Positions 51,301-61,157 of a DNA stretch of 64,000 bases are shown piece after piece. The translations under genes and the position numbers were made by a program. How positions within the stretch are numbered: the stretch's first letter is position 1; the number at the start of each line of letters is the position of its first letter. Location of the stretch: positions 25,130-89,129 of the forward strand of contig VZRG01002066.1 in NCBI GenBank assembly GCA_013397435.1, in the 5' to 3' direction. Source of the stretch: Erythrocercus mccallii (lineage: Eukaryota; Chordata; Aves; Passeriformes; Dicruridae). The notes below the pieces were generated by a model. That model saw only the letters and a list, made by a program, of their open reading frames with translations. It was not told where the DNA came from and did no database searches.

Positions 51301-54300
51301 CATGCAGGCATTTCAGTTTTTAAGTGTATTTGAAAGTGCTGGAAGCTACAGTTGTTTTTACTCAAAACCTCAGAGAAACAAAATTAATTTTGAGCTGTTG
51401 AAATTGAACTTGATATTGCTTGAGAAGTGGCAAATGCGTAGACTTTGAATGACTCTCCTTACACTGTCTGTGGGTATTCAGAAAATGACACATCTCAAGT
51501 CTTTGGGGTCTTGTGATGGCAGCACGTTCTGTGGAAGACAAGCCCATTTTGCAGATGATTATTTCTTAGAACTTACGTGTTGCTGGTTTCTGAGTAGCCT
51601 CTTCTTTGAAAGTAGAACTGTGTTTCTTGGCTTCTTTTTGCAGTCCACCACGTATTAAAGATGAACCAGATGATGATGGGTTTTATGCGTCTCCCAAAGA
51701 GGACTCCAAACCCCTGAAGAGACCTCGAGAGGATGATGAGTAAGTAGCGTGGGTGCTGGTGACTTGGATGTTTGCCTTTAGTTTTAAAAGGAGAACATTG
51801 AGGGAGCAGGTGGAATTTCAAGTGATCAGCACAGACTTCTTGAGATGGGTGCTGGAGGTCTGAGACCAGGCTGCTTATGCTGTTACAAGTTCTCTGAGCA
51901 GGGCAGGGATAGTACTTGTGCTGTGCAAGGCAAAATGCCATTACCTGCCTCTGCAGATGGTGCTGTGAAATGCTGCAGAACTAGTAAACAGAAAAACCCC
52001 AGAAGGCAGGTAAAGACTGATGAAGACTGTAAAACTGAAATGTGAGCACGTGAGGTATTAAGGTAGCTAAGTGGCTGCAGTGGTTTCTGTTGGGCAAGGA
52101 AATGACTGCACAAGAGGCAGAAAATGCACTGTCAGCCTGTTTGTAGGCAGGGAAGATTTGCCTGTACTGTCTGCCATGGTTTGCCTGGAGTCTCAGTGTG
52201 TCATAAGCTATGCTGAGGGTTGTTGTCTCAAAGAGAAACACCCATGATGTTTGCCTGACACAGGAACCCACTGAAATACAAGCTCAGTTCCATCTTGCTG
52301 TGATCTGCCACTGTGCCCATCCAGCTCTTCAGGTAGTTTGTCTTTACTAGCAGTCAGGAGTTAAAGGGTTGGAAGGGTTTCACCATGGTGGCACTCCATC
52401 CCAATGTCTCAGTTTCCAAGAGACATGGGTGGGACATCTTTTCTTTTGTGTAATCACTTGCTGCCTTCTGCTAGGTTTGCGTCACTTCCCCTCTCATGTC
52501 TGCAATGGAAAGATTAAGGATGGGGGTGTTCTGTACGTTAGGGAGTGTTTTGTCTGTATAGAGCTCAAGAGTAGTGACAAGAAGGTTGAGTGCCTATGGA
52601 TGAGCATCAAGGGGAGGGGAAGATATCCTGCTGGGAGTCTTGTTCCAGACCACCCAACCAGGATGAAGAGGTGGATGAACTATGCTGTGAGTGGCTGGCT
52701 GACGTTTCACCATTGCCAGCCCTTGTTCTTGTGGGAGACTTTAACCTGCCGGATACCTACTGGAAACTCAACACAGCAGAGACGAGGCAGGCTGGGAGGT
52801 TCCTGGAGCGTGTGGAAAAGAACTTTCTGTCTCAGCTGGTAAGGACAGCTGTGGCCTTCCAGGGGTAGCACCTTGCTGGACCTGCTGTTTACACCCATAA
52901 GGGCAGGTGAGCGATGTGGTGGTTTGAGGCTGTCGTGGGCATAACAATCAGGAAATGATGGAGTTTTCAATGCTTGGTGAAGGAGAGGTGTCAACAAACC
53001 CTCTACCCTGGACTTCCAAAAGGCAGACTTTGGCCAGTTCAGGATGCTGATTCAGAGTGTCCCTTGGGAAACAGCCCTGAAAAACAAAGGGGCCCAGGAA
53101 GGCTGAACATACTTCAAGAAAGAAATCTTGAAGGCACAGGAGCAGCCTGTCCCTATGTGCCAGAAGATGAGCCAGTGGGGAAGAAGATCAGCCTGGCTGA
53201 GCAGGGAACTTTCACGGGAGCTAAAAGAAAAAGTATATCACTTTTGGACAAAGGGGTGGGCCACTCCAGAAGTGCTTAAAGATCTCTTTAGGTCATGTGG
53301 AAAGAAAATTAGAGAGGCAAAAACTCAGAGTTAATCTGGCCACTTCTGTAAAGGATAATAAGTGTTTTTATAATTAAGTTAATAACAAAAGGAGGGCCAA
53401 GGAAAACCTTCATTCTTTATTGGATACCAGAGGGAATATGTTATCAAAGACAAGAAGGTATTTAATGCCTTTTTTGTATCAGTCTTTAACAGTAGGACTG
53501 GTTATCCTGAGGGCAGCTGGGTCCCTGAGCTGGTAGAGAGGGATGGGGAGCAGAACGGACCCCCTGCAATCCAGGAGAAGATAGTCAGTGGTCTGCTGAG
53601 CTCCTTAGATGTTCATGGGTCTATAAGACTGGATGGGAACCATCCAAACATGCTGAGGGAGCTCATGGAAGAGCTCTGTAGGTTGGTCTCCGTCATTTAT
53701 CCAGTTCTGGCTCACCAGGGAGGTCTCAGATGACTTGAGGTGCCAGTGTGACACCCATCCCCTAGAAGGGCTGGAAGGAATATCCAAGAACTCCAGGCCT
53801 GTCAGCCTGACCTCAGTGCCTGACAAGGTTATGGAGCAGATCATCCTGTGTGATCACACAGCACCCACAGGACAGCCAGGGGATCAGACCCAGCCTGTGT
53901 GGCTTTAGGAAAGGCAGGTTCTGCCTGACCAACCTGAATCCCTTTCATGACCAGGTGACCTCCTGGTGGATGTGGGACAGGCTGTGGATGTTGTCTGCCT
54001 GGAATTCTGCAAAGCCTTCGACACTGTGTCCCACAGCATCCTCGTGTCTCCTTTTCAGCCATCAGCCCACAGCTTGGGCAAGTGCACTCTTTGCTGGGTT
54101 AAGAACTGGCTGGACAATCCAGGTTTAGAGAGTTGTGAGGGATTGTGTTGCACCATCACTAGTGGTGTTCCCAGAAGTCAGTGTTAGGCCCAGTCCTGTT
54201 TAATATCTTCACTGATGATCCAGATCCCAGGATCGAGTCTACCATTAATAAATCTGTGGATAACACCAAGTTGGGTGGGAGTGTTGATCTGCTGGAGAGT

Positions 54301-57300
54301 AGGAGAGGCCTGCAGAAGGATCTGGACAGGCTGGATCAATGGGCTGAGACCACCAGCATGATGTTCAACAAGACCAAGTGCCAGTTCTGACTCTTTGGCC
54401 ATGACCCCTTGCAGTGCTCCAGGCTGGGAACAGTTGCTGGAAGGTGCCCAGCAGAAAAAGGCCCTGGGAATGGTGGTCAACAGCAGCTGAACATGAGCCC
54501 AGATGGCCAAGAAGGCCAATGGCACCTGGCCTGTAACAGGAATAGTGTGGCTAGCAGGACCAGGGAGGTGATTCTGCTCCTATACTGGGCACTGGTGAAG
54601 GGCACCTCAAGTTCTGGGCCCCTCAGTTGAGGAAGGACATTGACTGGGGAGCAAGTCCGGAAGAAGGCAGTGGAGCTTGGGAAGGGTCTGGAGCACAAGC
54701 CCGATGAGGAGCACAGCCTGGAGAGGAGATAGCTCAGGGGTGTCCTTATCACTCTCCAGAACTCCCTGACAGGAGGGTGCAGGTGGGGGTTGGGCTGTGC
54801 TGCTAGGGAACAAAGGTTGGGACAAGAGAATATGGTCTTAAGCTGTGCCAGGGGAGGTTTGGATTGGACATTAGGAAGAATTCCTTCACAGAAGGGGTGA
54901 TTAGACATTGGAATGGGCTGCCCAGGGACGTGGTGGAGTTATCATCCCTGGAGGTGTTTAAGGGAAGACTGGAAGTAGCACTCAGAGTTCTGGTCTAGTT
55001 GATAAGATGGTTTTGAGTCATAGGTTGGGCTGGATGATCTCAGAAGTCCTTTCCAACCTCACTGGAAATGAGATTATGTTTATATAATTTGCCAGTACTC
55101 AATTTTGCTATTGTTTGAACTAGTGGATGGTGCAAAAAGTGAGCCTTGTGGGCAAGATCCCAGACTGATGACTGGAAAGAGAGTTGGGGTAGAACATGCC
55201 AATAAGGTTTTACCCATTTATCCCATCCCTTGGAATCACTGCGTAGCTACTAATGCATTTGAATTGATTCTTCATCGAGGAAGATGTTTGCTTCAGCAGT
55301 GAAACTTGTGGAGAAGTATTGATAGTAACATCTTGTAGGTTTTGTAGACTGTTGTGCTGGATTGGGATTATTGAGTTTTCTGAGAGAGCAGGGCATAAAT
55401 TATATTCTTTAGAAATTAAAAATGCCAGCTATGCTGCAAGCTTGTGCGCACAAACTTTGTACGTCTATGACTTCTCTTTATTTGTACTGGAAAATGGATT
55501 GTTTTCATCAGCAAGTCTTTTTGTTCTTAGTGCTGACTACAAACCCAAGAAAATCAAAACAGAAGACATCAAGAAAGCAAAGAAAAGGAAACAAGAGGAA
55601 GAAGAGGTAACGTGACAGATGAGTTTATTTCTATGATCAACAAAAGCCAGGCTATTTGGTGTGGGCTTATGCAGAGCAGGGGGAATCTGATTTTGTCTAG
55701 AACAGAGCTGTGTGTGGCAGATCCCCACCCATGGTGCAGATATGAACTTACCTGAACTAGAACGTATAAAAGTCAGGGAAAATTTCCTTCCTACTCTTAA
55801 AACAATGGATGAAGAAGATGCCTCCAGGACATGAACTTCCAGGCTGCTCCAGGCAATTCACAGTCCTTCTGTTAAGGAGCTGGCAGGGGGCAGGGGAGCC
55901 TTGCTCACAAGATGTGGTAATTGCACAGATGATGTGGCAGGGTTCAGAGGCAGGGGAGATGAAAAAGAGATTAGATGCTAGAAGGAAGTTTGAAGCATTT
56001 AGATGGAGCCTAGGTGGAAATTTCTTTGGAGGGGGACTTGGAAAAGGTTAGCCATAATTTGAGACTGACAAACTACACATGTAGCAAAGACACCCTTGTG
56101 AGACACATGCTGCAGCACCTCCAGGCAATAGGGTTGATTCTTCCCTTCAGGGGAAGTCTCTACACTGAGCATACACCAGGGTAATCCCAGAGGTGACCTG
56201 ACTACGGTGGCTGTGCTCTGTAGCATTTGCCAGACCAGATAGACCAGTGCAGGCCAGGGAGGGGTTCTGTAACACAGCAGTTCTGTTACCATGGCCCAGA
56301 CTTGCCCCTTATCAGGTGATAACTGCCTCTGTGCATTTAGCGTATCCCCAGTGTAAAGTAAAAGAATTTGGCTGAAAACTTGAGTGGGACTATCAGCAGA
56401 CTTTGACTTAATGGCATGATCTAAGAGCACATTTATTTAGTGAAGCCACAGGAATTCAGCTCTTATATACCCCAAGAGAGAGTCTTTTAGTTTTAACACA
56501 TCTTTTGAGAGGAGGGGGAAATAAGTAGCTTGTTCTAACAGATATGTACTCATTTTGCAGGACATCAAAGCAAAGAAAGTCAAGAGCAAAGATAAGAAAG
56601 TCCCTGAAGTAGACAAAAAAAAGAAGCCGAAAAAAGAAGAGGAGCAAAAATGGAAATGGTAACTATATATAGTCAGTGCTGTAGGCTCCCATCTGCACCT
56701 GGACTTGCCTGTACCTCCCATGCTGGCTGAATAAGCACATCTGGCTTTCTCTTCTGTTGATTCATGAGGATTTGTTCTGAATAATTGGCTTACTTTCTGG
56801 TAAGCTCTAAATAAATATCTCATTCACTGTGTTCATCCTCTGAAGTAGAAGTGATATCCCTAAAACAGGAAATAAATGTTTTGTGGGGTTGTCTGGTTTT
56901 GGTTTTTTGGGTTTTTTTTGCCCTATCTGTGTCATGTAGAGGCTGCCTGTAATGATCAGATATCAATATTCTTGTGCCCTGAAGCTGCTCTGTGCTGACA
57001 CTCTTCAGGAGCAGCACGAAAGCTTGTAGGCTTGGGGGTGTCAGCAGGAATCTATTAATAGGTGCAGGTGGATTAAGGAATATATTAATATGTGCAGATG
57101 TGTTAAGCAGTATTCTAGTAGAACTTACCTGTGTTCCATCGAGGTACAGCATGAGTGGGTGTCTGCCTTTTCATTCTAGCTGGGTGTCAGCTGTGCCTCT
57201 CCAAACTGCTCCTGCCTCTGGCACAGAAATGAAACTTGATCAAGTGACCAGTTAGCTCAGCATGTTTGACAAATGATTTCTGAAAATGAGTTTTAAATGA

Positions 57301-60300
57301 AAAACACTTCCTGTCTTGCCCCAGGATCCTTAAGTAACATCACTGAAGATGTATTTTCACCCACTCTTAAATTTTTTTAGAACCTTTTTTAAATAAGTCT
57401 GACCTTTGTGGTTCATTTGGAATACCTATGATGCATCAGTAGTGTTCTGTGTAAGAAACCTGCTGGATTTTTTTTAACCCTCCTTAGTAATTTAAGCTGT
57501 TATTTCTAGATTTGAGGGAGCTACCATTTGTGTGTTTTGAAGTTATGGCCTTACTACTTCCCTCATTTCAGTGCACATGTACTTCTCAATAGCATGTGTG
57601 TTTTCTGCCCACCTGTAATGTATTTTTATGACCTTTCAGGGATGTTTCCTTGATCTTTTCTCAAATCATTTGGCTGTTTTTAATAGATCTGTAGAGTTGG
57701 GGAAAGTCTTTGCACTCTTCTTCAATTCTTTCAGGTTCAGTCCTTTATTCCTTTATTGACACTATTATTGATTCATCTTTAAAAAGAAAAAAAATCTTCT
57801 GTAGTGTTTGTAGTCTTTACATATTTCTCTTTGACTGTCGCGACTTCCTGAGAGCATCAGCACTTGCAAAGGTTTTTCATACTTGAGTACTCCCTGAGAA
57901 ACTCCCTGAGTTTCCAGCCCCTCCCTAAAACTTCCCATTTTCCTGGACAATCCACCTTTTTTCTCAAATCTTTGACAGCATATTTTTAATGTACTGTAAC
58001 ATTACCAAACTACAGGGACATGAAGCACTAGGAAGCTGCAGAAAGTCTTTTTAAGCCTTAACAATTGGTTGTGGTTTTGGCTTTGTCTCAGCTCCCCTTA
58101 CTTGTTCTGTCTAAGTGCATATTCTGTTATCCCAGCTCCCCTTTATTGTGGGCTGTATCCTTGAACAGCAGACCTTTAGTGGAAAGCTGTGCTGTTCTCC
58201 CCTCGCCTGCCTGGGCAGCACAGGCCCCTGTAGCTGTGTTAAGCTGTGCAGTTTGTGCTTACTGCTGAGGAAAAGTGCCTTGGAAAGCATGTTTTGTAGA
58301 ATTTGGCACGAGGTAGCTGCATCCTTCTGCTGATGTTCCTGTCATCCATCTGCAGCTTTGTATAGCGCTTCTTTGCTGGACAAGGTTTCATCTGCACTTC
58401 ACTTGTTTCTCTTAAGGGCATTTTATGTTCCATCTGAGTCAATTTTCTGAGCGTCTGATACCTTTTTTTGGCTGCTTCCTCAAGTGCTTGCTGCCTTGAG
58501 CATTTTCATCCTCACTTGTGTGAATGCTTGATGCAGACATCCCCGAGGCACTGGCCTCATTCATCACCGTGTGGAGCTCTTGCAGAGGTCATTTTCACAC
58601 CCCGTCAGCATGTGAAGAATGTGATCCAGAAGTGCACCTTAGGAGCACTTCTCCCACTTTGTGTTACAGCAAGTTCATTTCCTTGAAATAACATATCCCT
58701 GAGGTATGTTCTGGGTTTTTCCCCAAGAATGTTCTCTCTTTTCATTCCACTTGAAAGATCTTCCCCAACTTTTCCTTCCTGCGCCACCCTGGCATATTTA
58801 GATAAGTTTGATGTGGGATTTAATTAAGAAGCCGATATGACTGATGAGTTGTTGCTGGAATCAGTGAGGCTGCTGTCCTAATAGGCAGCATTCTCCCACA
58901 AAATCGTGTGTAGAACGCTGCTTTAGAACCAGAAGCTGCCAAGGGCACTGGTGCTGCCCTTGTAAAAGTGTAATGCTTTTCCTGTTGGGAACTAAATGAG
59001 GATGAAAAATGAGCTACACTCAGGAGAGTCACTTTTACCTTTTGTCTTAATGCTTATGTGTGACGTTTAGAAAGGTGGAGGTGGGATTGGGAGTGGTTTG
59101 TGGTCTTTTTGTGGCACACTTTCTGATAGTTTTGAGCTTAGAAACTATCCCATGAGTCCCATGTTTGCTTGTAGCCTTCCCAGAAGGCACAATGTCCTTC
59201 TGCTATCTATTTAAATTGGTGCCTTTCCAGTACTGCTTTTACATGTCCTTTGTAAAAGAACAGGAAAGGATAGAGGTACTGAATTTCTCACCAAGTAAAT
59301 ACCAGAGGAACAAATTTTAAAAAAACAAGAATGACAGACCTGTCTCCTGAAAAGCAGTAACTACTGTGAATGATGCCCCTATTTTGTTCTTACTGGAATA
59401 AAATTGCTCAATGTCAGAGAGAAGAAGCTTATTCTGGCTGAGAGTGGTTTAGATTTATTTTGCTGAAAGGAGCTTCTGGGTGGAAGAACCTAGGCCTATG
59501 TTTGACAAAATATTTATATTTCTAGCTTGTAATTAATTTAAAAAAAAACCAACACACAACAATCATTAGGAATGTAAATATTTGGAATCTGTGTCAATAT
59601 TGGTTTCTTATATCAACATGGTTTACTCTAGCCTTCTTCCAGCCAGGGACTGAAGTCTGACATGCAGTTCTGTATTGATAGCTGGGTTTGGGTACTTGGC
59701 TCTTAAACCTATTGCTTCTCATCAGAAGAAGTCAGGTCCAGTGGTATGGTCAAAGATGGTGCCTTTCAAACTCCAGCCAGCTGCTGTGTTGCTATTCCTC
59801 CTAAATTGTTGATGTACAGACACGAGTGAAGCATTTTGAGTGTCTTCTAGCAGAAACTCTTGTCTCTGTACAGTGTTTATCTTCCATGCCATGACTTTTA
59901 TCCCGGTAGAGATGAAGCAATCTGTTGGTGCATCACAACTCCTGAGGTGCAGGCAGTACATGCATTTCCTCAGCTGCTGTGGCACCTGGAATGGCAATGC
60001 TGCTCCTTAGGGCTGACACCAGACAGAAGCTTAAACTCCTTTTTTTTATTGTCATGGCTGCTCAACAAAGTTGTCTGGGTAATTCAGAGACTGAGTGCTG
60101 TGACAGGTTAGTGGTTTTCCAGCTGATTGATAGCTGAGGTGAAATAGCCTTTCCCAGCAGGGAATCCTGTGCCAGCAGCATGTAGCAGTAATGTGTGAGA
60201 GGAGCTTGGAGGGGAGGCGTGTGGAATCAGTGGCCTGGGCACTGAGAGCTGGGGGGAGGATCCTGGCCTGGCAGGACCCTTTTCTCTGCAGATGAATTGC

Positions 60301-61157
60301 TGACCCTGTTCCCTTGGAATGTGGGATTGGTGGCGCCTGCCTTGCTGTGTTGTGATACCAAATGCATCACTTGCAAAGCATTTTTATAGAGCATTTTTTA
60401 TAGAGTGTCTTTAAGGCAAACATGCAGTTTTCTGGGCTGTTCTGTTTTTCTTCAAGTATGCATTTCTTACCCAGAGAATTGGAATGAATTTAAAACGACA
60501 GAGCAGGTTTTAGTCTTTCTAATCCAAGCAGGTTTGTTCTCATTTAGGTCGTAAATGAACATCTGTTTCTTTATCTCTGCCCTTAATGGCATATTGTCCA
60601 CATCTGAAAGCAGCTGCATAATATGCCACAATTGTTTGACTTTGCTGAACAGGCATCCTGGACCTGATGTTAGATCACAGCTGAAACTAATTTGGCATGA
60701 TCCTAGCAGGTTTACAGGGTCCAAGTCTTATTTTCTTAAGATCTAAGCAATTTCAGCTGTGTGATTTTGTGAAAAGAGGAGCAAATGAGAGGTGAGGGAT
60801 AGGATGGCATCAGATAATCTGCAGCCCAAGGTGTTCTGCACATGGATATGACTGTGCTTTTGGAAAAAGGAAAATGAGAAAAAAAGGAATTAAATAGTGA
60901 TAGTACACTGAGTATTTGTTGTTGGTCTGTACCTGGCAAAGCAGTGATTTCTTGCTGGTTTAGCATACTCTCATACATACACAGTAATAAAACGAAGATT
61001 GGGAGCTTAAAATTGTATTGGTTCATATTTCTTTCTTGAAGGTGGGAAGAAGAGCGCTACCCTGAAGGCATTAAATGGAAGTTCCTAGAGCACAAAGGTC
61101 CTGTATTTGCTCCACCATATGAACCTCTGCCTGAAAATGTCAAGTTTTATTATGATG
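9323..61157 (+). CDS. TOP1: DNA topoisomerase I (type IB), N-terminal 244 residues, 3' incomplete
   Basis: TOP1 relaxes positive and negative supercoils in the nucleus and nucleolus. It nicks one DNA strand through a transient 3'-phosphotyrosine link, which supports replication and transcription. Nine exons are visible: 9323-9355, 9853-9877, 38549-38651, 48198-48324, 48863-48921, 51644-51739, 55531-55606, 56561-56658 and 61042-61157. All junctions are GT-AG and phases are compatible throughout. Residues 1-203 form the charged, lysine-rich N-terminal domain. It carries HKDK-type repeats (about 20-96), a KPLKRPR basic nuclear-localisation motif (138-144), SUMO-type IKDE (120-123) and IKTE (156-159) motifs, and a conserved Trp cluster (204, 206, 207). 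Residues from about 208 begin the core domain and match vertebrate TOP1 almost exactly. The vertebrate protein is about 765 residues, so roughly 520 residues, including the core, linker and catalytic Tyr, lie beyond 64000. The start is supported by an in-frame upstream TAG at 9221. Identification is very secure. Confidence 0.97.
9356..9852 (+). other. TOP1: TOP1 intron 1
   Basis: This 497-base GC-rich intron lies inside the CpG island. The donor is gtgagc and the acceptor ctctccccgcag. Long open frames occur on both strands, but they are a consequence of GC-rich composition and show no family resemblance. Confidence 0.93.
9853..9877 (+). CDS. TOP1: TOP1 coding exon 2, a 25-base microexon
   Basis: The exon encodes IEADFRAN plus the first base of an Asp codon, with donor gtgagt. 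It is only 25 bases, so skipping it would shift the frame. It is followed by the longest intron in the window. The vertebrate N-terminal sequence is matched except for Ala where human has Leu. Confidence 0.95.
9921..9936 (-). repeat. Inverted copy of the cgggacttagtctctg element
   Basis: The + strand reads cagagactaagtcccg, the exact reverse complement of 10126-10141. The match extends one more base (agactaagtcccgg, 9924-9937) to pair with ccgggacttagtct in the 5' UTR (9213-9226). A CGCCAT motif follows in both intronic copies. The copies could pair in the primary transcript. Confidence 0.75.
10126..10141 (+). repeat. Direct copy of the cgggacttagtctctg element
   Basis: The 16 bases are the exact inverse of 9921-9936 and share 13 bases with the 5' UTR copy at 9214-9226. 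It is followed by CGCCATTTT (YY1-like on the minus strand) and a long pyrimidine tract. Confidence 0.75.
10155..10170 (+). repeat. TC dinucleotide repeat within a pyrimidine tract
   Basis: A short TC repeat starts a roughly 50-base pyrimidine-rich stretch ending at an AG at 10201-10202. That layout resembles a 3' splice site, but no convincing exon follows. Confidence 0.7.
10226..10379 (+). repeat. Duplicated block, copy 1, left of the assembly gap
   Basis: This 154-base block, with a 12-base A run and a 20-odd-base T run, abuts the N gap. It matches 10461-10614 over its full length, with about three or four substitutions and small homopolymer differences. Probably an assembly artefact such as two haplotypes placed in tandem; a true tandem duplication is the alternative. 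Confidence 0.9.
10380..10455. other. Assembly gap of 76 N
   Basis: A run of 76 ambiguous bases interrupts intron 2 just past the CpG island, next to long homopolymers and between duplicated flanks. True length and content are unknown. Confidence 0.99.
10461..10614 (+). repeat. Duplicated block, copy 2, right of the assembly gap
   Basis: This is the second copy of the 154-base block at 10226-10379. It begins five bases after the gap and ends at the same base (…ccccatctct) at which copy 1 meets the gap. Sequence beyond is unique. Confidence 0.9.
10910..11012. repeat. AT-rich low-complexity stretch
   Basis: About 100 bases are dominated by TA, TATG and TATAT units without a fixed period. It has no coding or structural signature and is likely simple-sequence drift in the intron. 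Confidence 0.7.
18369..18486 (+). mobile_element. Partial LTR of an avian endogenous retrovirus
   Basis: The piece begins with TGTCCTGGTTTTGG and includes a block ending in gttgataacacactgatg. I recognise this pattern from abundant LTRs of songbird endogenous retroviruses. Only the first 110-120 bases are recognisable. No internal viral genes and no second LTR are visible, so this is a truncated solo-LTR relic in intron 2. The family name is not assigned because no repeat library could be searched. Confidence 0.6.
36410..36426. repeat. Short GT dinucleotide repeat
   Basis: About seven TG units lie in intron 2. The repeat is too short to imply function. Confidence 0.8.
38549..38651 (+). CDS. 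TOP1: TOP1 coding exon 3
   Basis: This 103-base exon, between acceptor cttacag and donor gtgagg, completes the split Asp codon and encodes residues 20-53. The sequence is almost entirely His, Lys, Asp, Glu and Arg (DSHKHKDKHKDREHRHKEHKK…). It belongs to the disordered N-terminal domain that in vertebrate TOP1 directs nuclear and nucleolar localisation and partner binding. Compared with the human protein as recalled, there are two extra residues around KKDKEKDREK. The exon ends in phase 2 (AG of a Ser codon). Confidence 0.96.
38652..48197 (+). other. TOP1: TOP1 intron 3, about 9.5 kb
   Basis: No exon or RNA gene was recognised. Near the 3' half it carries a minus-strand CR1 tail at 45720. The rest is AT-balanced unique-looking sequence with scattered short open frames. 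The acceptor is tctcttgtcttgcag. Confidence 0.9.
45720..45873 (-). mobile_element. CR1 LINE 3' end fragment
   Basis: The + strand begins atagaatcacagaatggttt, followed by text such as gaaagggacctt and ccaacctggcc. This is the reverse complement of the 3' untranslated end of avian CR1 elements. Only about 150 bases are present, as is usual for the heavily 5'-truncated CR1 family. It holds no coding capacity. Confidence 0.9.
48198..48324 (+). CDS. TOP1: TOP1 coding exon 4
   Basis: This 127-base exon completes a Ser codon and encodes residues 54-96 (SEHKDSSEKKHKDKEKTKHK…EKRKEEK), ending in phase 0 at AAG|gtgggt. HKDK units repeat those of exon 3, and the nucleotide repeats cacaaagac/cacaaagat are shared too. 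The open frame continues upstream into intron sequence by chance. The true boundary is set by the acceptor AG at 48196-48197 and by homology. Confidence 0.96.
48325..48862 (+). other. TOP1: TOP1 intron 4
   Basis: This 538-base intron has donor gtgggt and acceptor tatgtttttcag. Nothing further was recognised in it. Confidence 0.93.
48863..48921 (+). CDS. TOP1: TOP1 coding exon 5
   Basis: This 59-base exon encodes residues 97-115 (MKLSSGDIKIKKEKENGFS) and two bases of Ser116; the donor is gtaaga. The KIKKEKENGFS part is conserved in vertebrate TOP1. The first four residues differ from human (VRAS as recalled), showing that this linker evolves faster than the core. Confidence 0.95.
48922..51643 (+). 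other. TOP1: TOP1 intron 5, about 2.7 kb
   Basis: No exon, RNA gene or recognised repeat was seen. The acceptor region is cttctttttgcag. Confidence 0.92.
51644..51739 (+). CDS. TOP1: TOP1 coding exon 6
   Basis: This 96-base exon encodes residues 116-147 and two bases of Asp148. It carries the SUMO-type motif IKDE (120-123; the equivalent human lysine, Lys117, is a known SUMO site), an acidic DDD run and the basic KPLKRPRE nuclear-localisation segment (138-145). The donor is gtaagt, using the last two bases of an apparent GAG. Confidence 0.96.
51740..55530 (+). other. TOP1: TOP1 intron 6, about 3.8 kb
   Basis: Most of this intron is a decayed CR1 LINE. Flanks of about 600 bases on the left and 450 on the right contain nothing recognised. 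The acceptor is ttttgttcttag. Confidence 0.92.
52375..55080 (+). mobile_element. Truncated, inactivated CR1 LINE in sense orientation
   Basis: This non-LTR retrotransposon remnant lies inside intron 6. Read 5' to 3' it shows part of the endonuclease domain (GDFNLPD at 52734-52754), then reverse-transcriptase segments (CGFRKGR near 53.9 kb; KAFDTVSHSIL near 54.01 kb; LGPVLFNIF at 54181). The CR1 3' end follows, with gttgggctggatgatctcag near 55.02 kb. Matching segments fall in three different frames separated by stops. The catalytic [F/Y]ADD position reads SVDN, so the enzyme would be dead even if the frame were whole. The left limit is uncertain by tens of bases. It lacks the first ORF and the 5' region. 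Confidence 0.93.
55531..55606 (+). CDS. TOP1: TOP1 coding exon 7
   Basis: This 76-base exon completes Asp148 and encodes residues 149-173 (ADYKPKKIKTED…KRKQEEEE), ending in phase 0 before gtaacg. IKTE (156-159) fits a SUMO consensus and corresponds to the human Lys153 site. ADYKPKKIKTED is identical to the human sequence as recalled. Confidence 0.96.
55607..56560 (+). other. TOP1: TOP1 intron 7
   Basis: This 954-base intron has donor gtaacg and acceptor cattttgcag. Nothing further was recognised in it. Confidence 0.92.
56561..56658 (+). CDS. TOP1: TOP1 coding exon 8
   Basis: This 98-base exon encodes residues 174-205 plus two bases of Trp206. A lysine-rich, weakly conserved first half (DIKAKKVKSKDKKVPEVD) is followed by the highly conserved KKEEEQKWKW segment. 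The Trp residues here correspond to the human 203/205/206 cluster, reported to matter for DNA rotation and camptothecin response. The donor is gtaact. Confidence 0.96.
56659..61041 (+). other. TOP1: TOP1 intron 8, about 4.4 kb
   Basis: It contains the small 30-base-period repeat at 57031 and otherwise unassigned sequence. The acceptor is tttctttcttgaag. Confidence 0.91.
57031..57120 (+). repeat. Three-copy minisatellite, 30-base period
   Basis: Three consecutive 30-base units (57031-57060, 57061-57090, 57091-57120) share gtgcag/attaata-type text. Measured from 57046, two adjacent 30-base units agree at 25 of 30 positions. The third copy is more diverged. The location is intronic with no known role. 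Confidence 0.7.
61042..61157 (+). CDS. TOP1: TOP1 coding exon 9, start of the core domain
   Basis: This 116-base exon completes Trp206, encodes residues 207-244 and gives the first base of codon 245; the donor is gtgagt. The sequence WEEERYPEGIKWKFLEHKGP…ENVKFYYD is essentially invariant in vertebrates. It marks entry into the DNA-clamping core domain. Confidence 0.97.
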
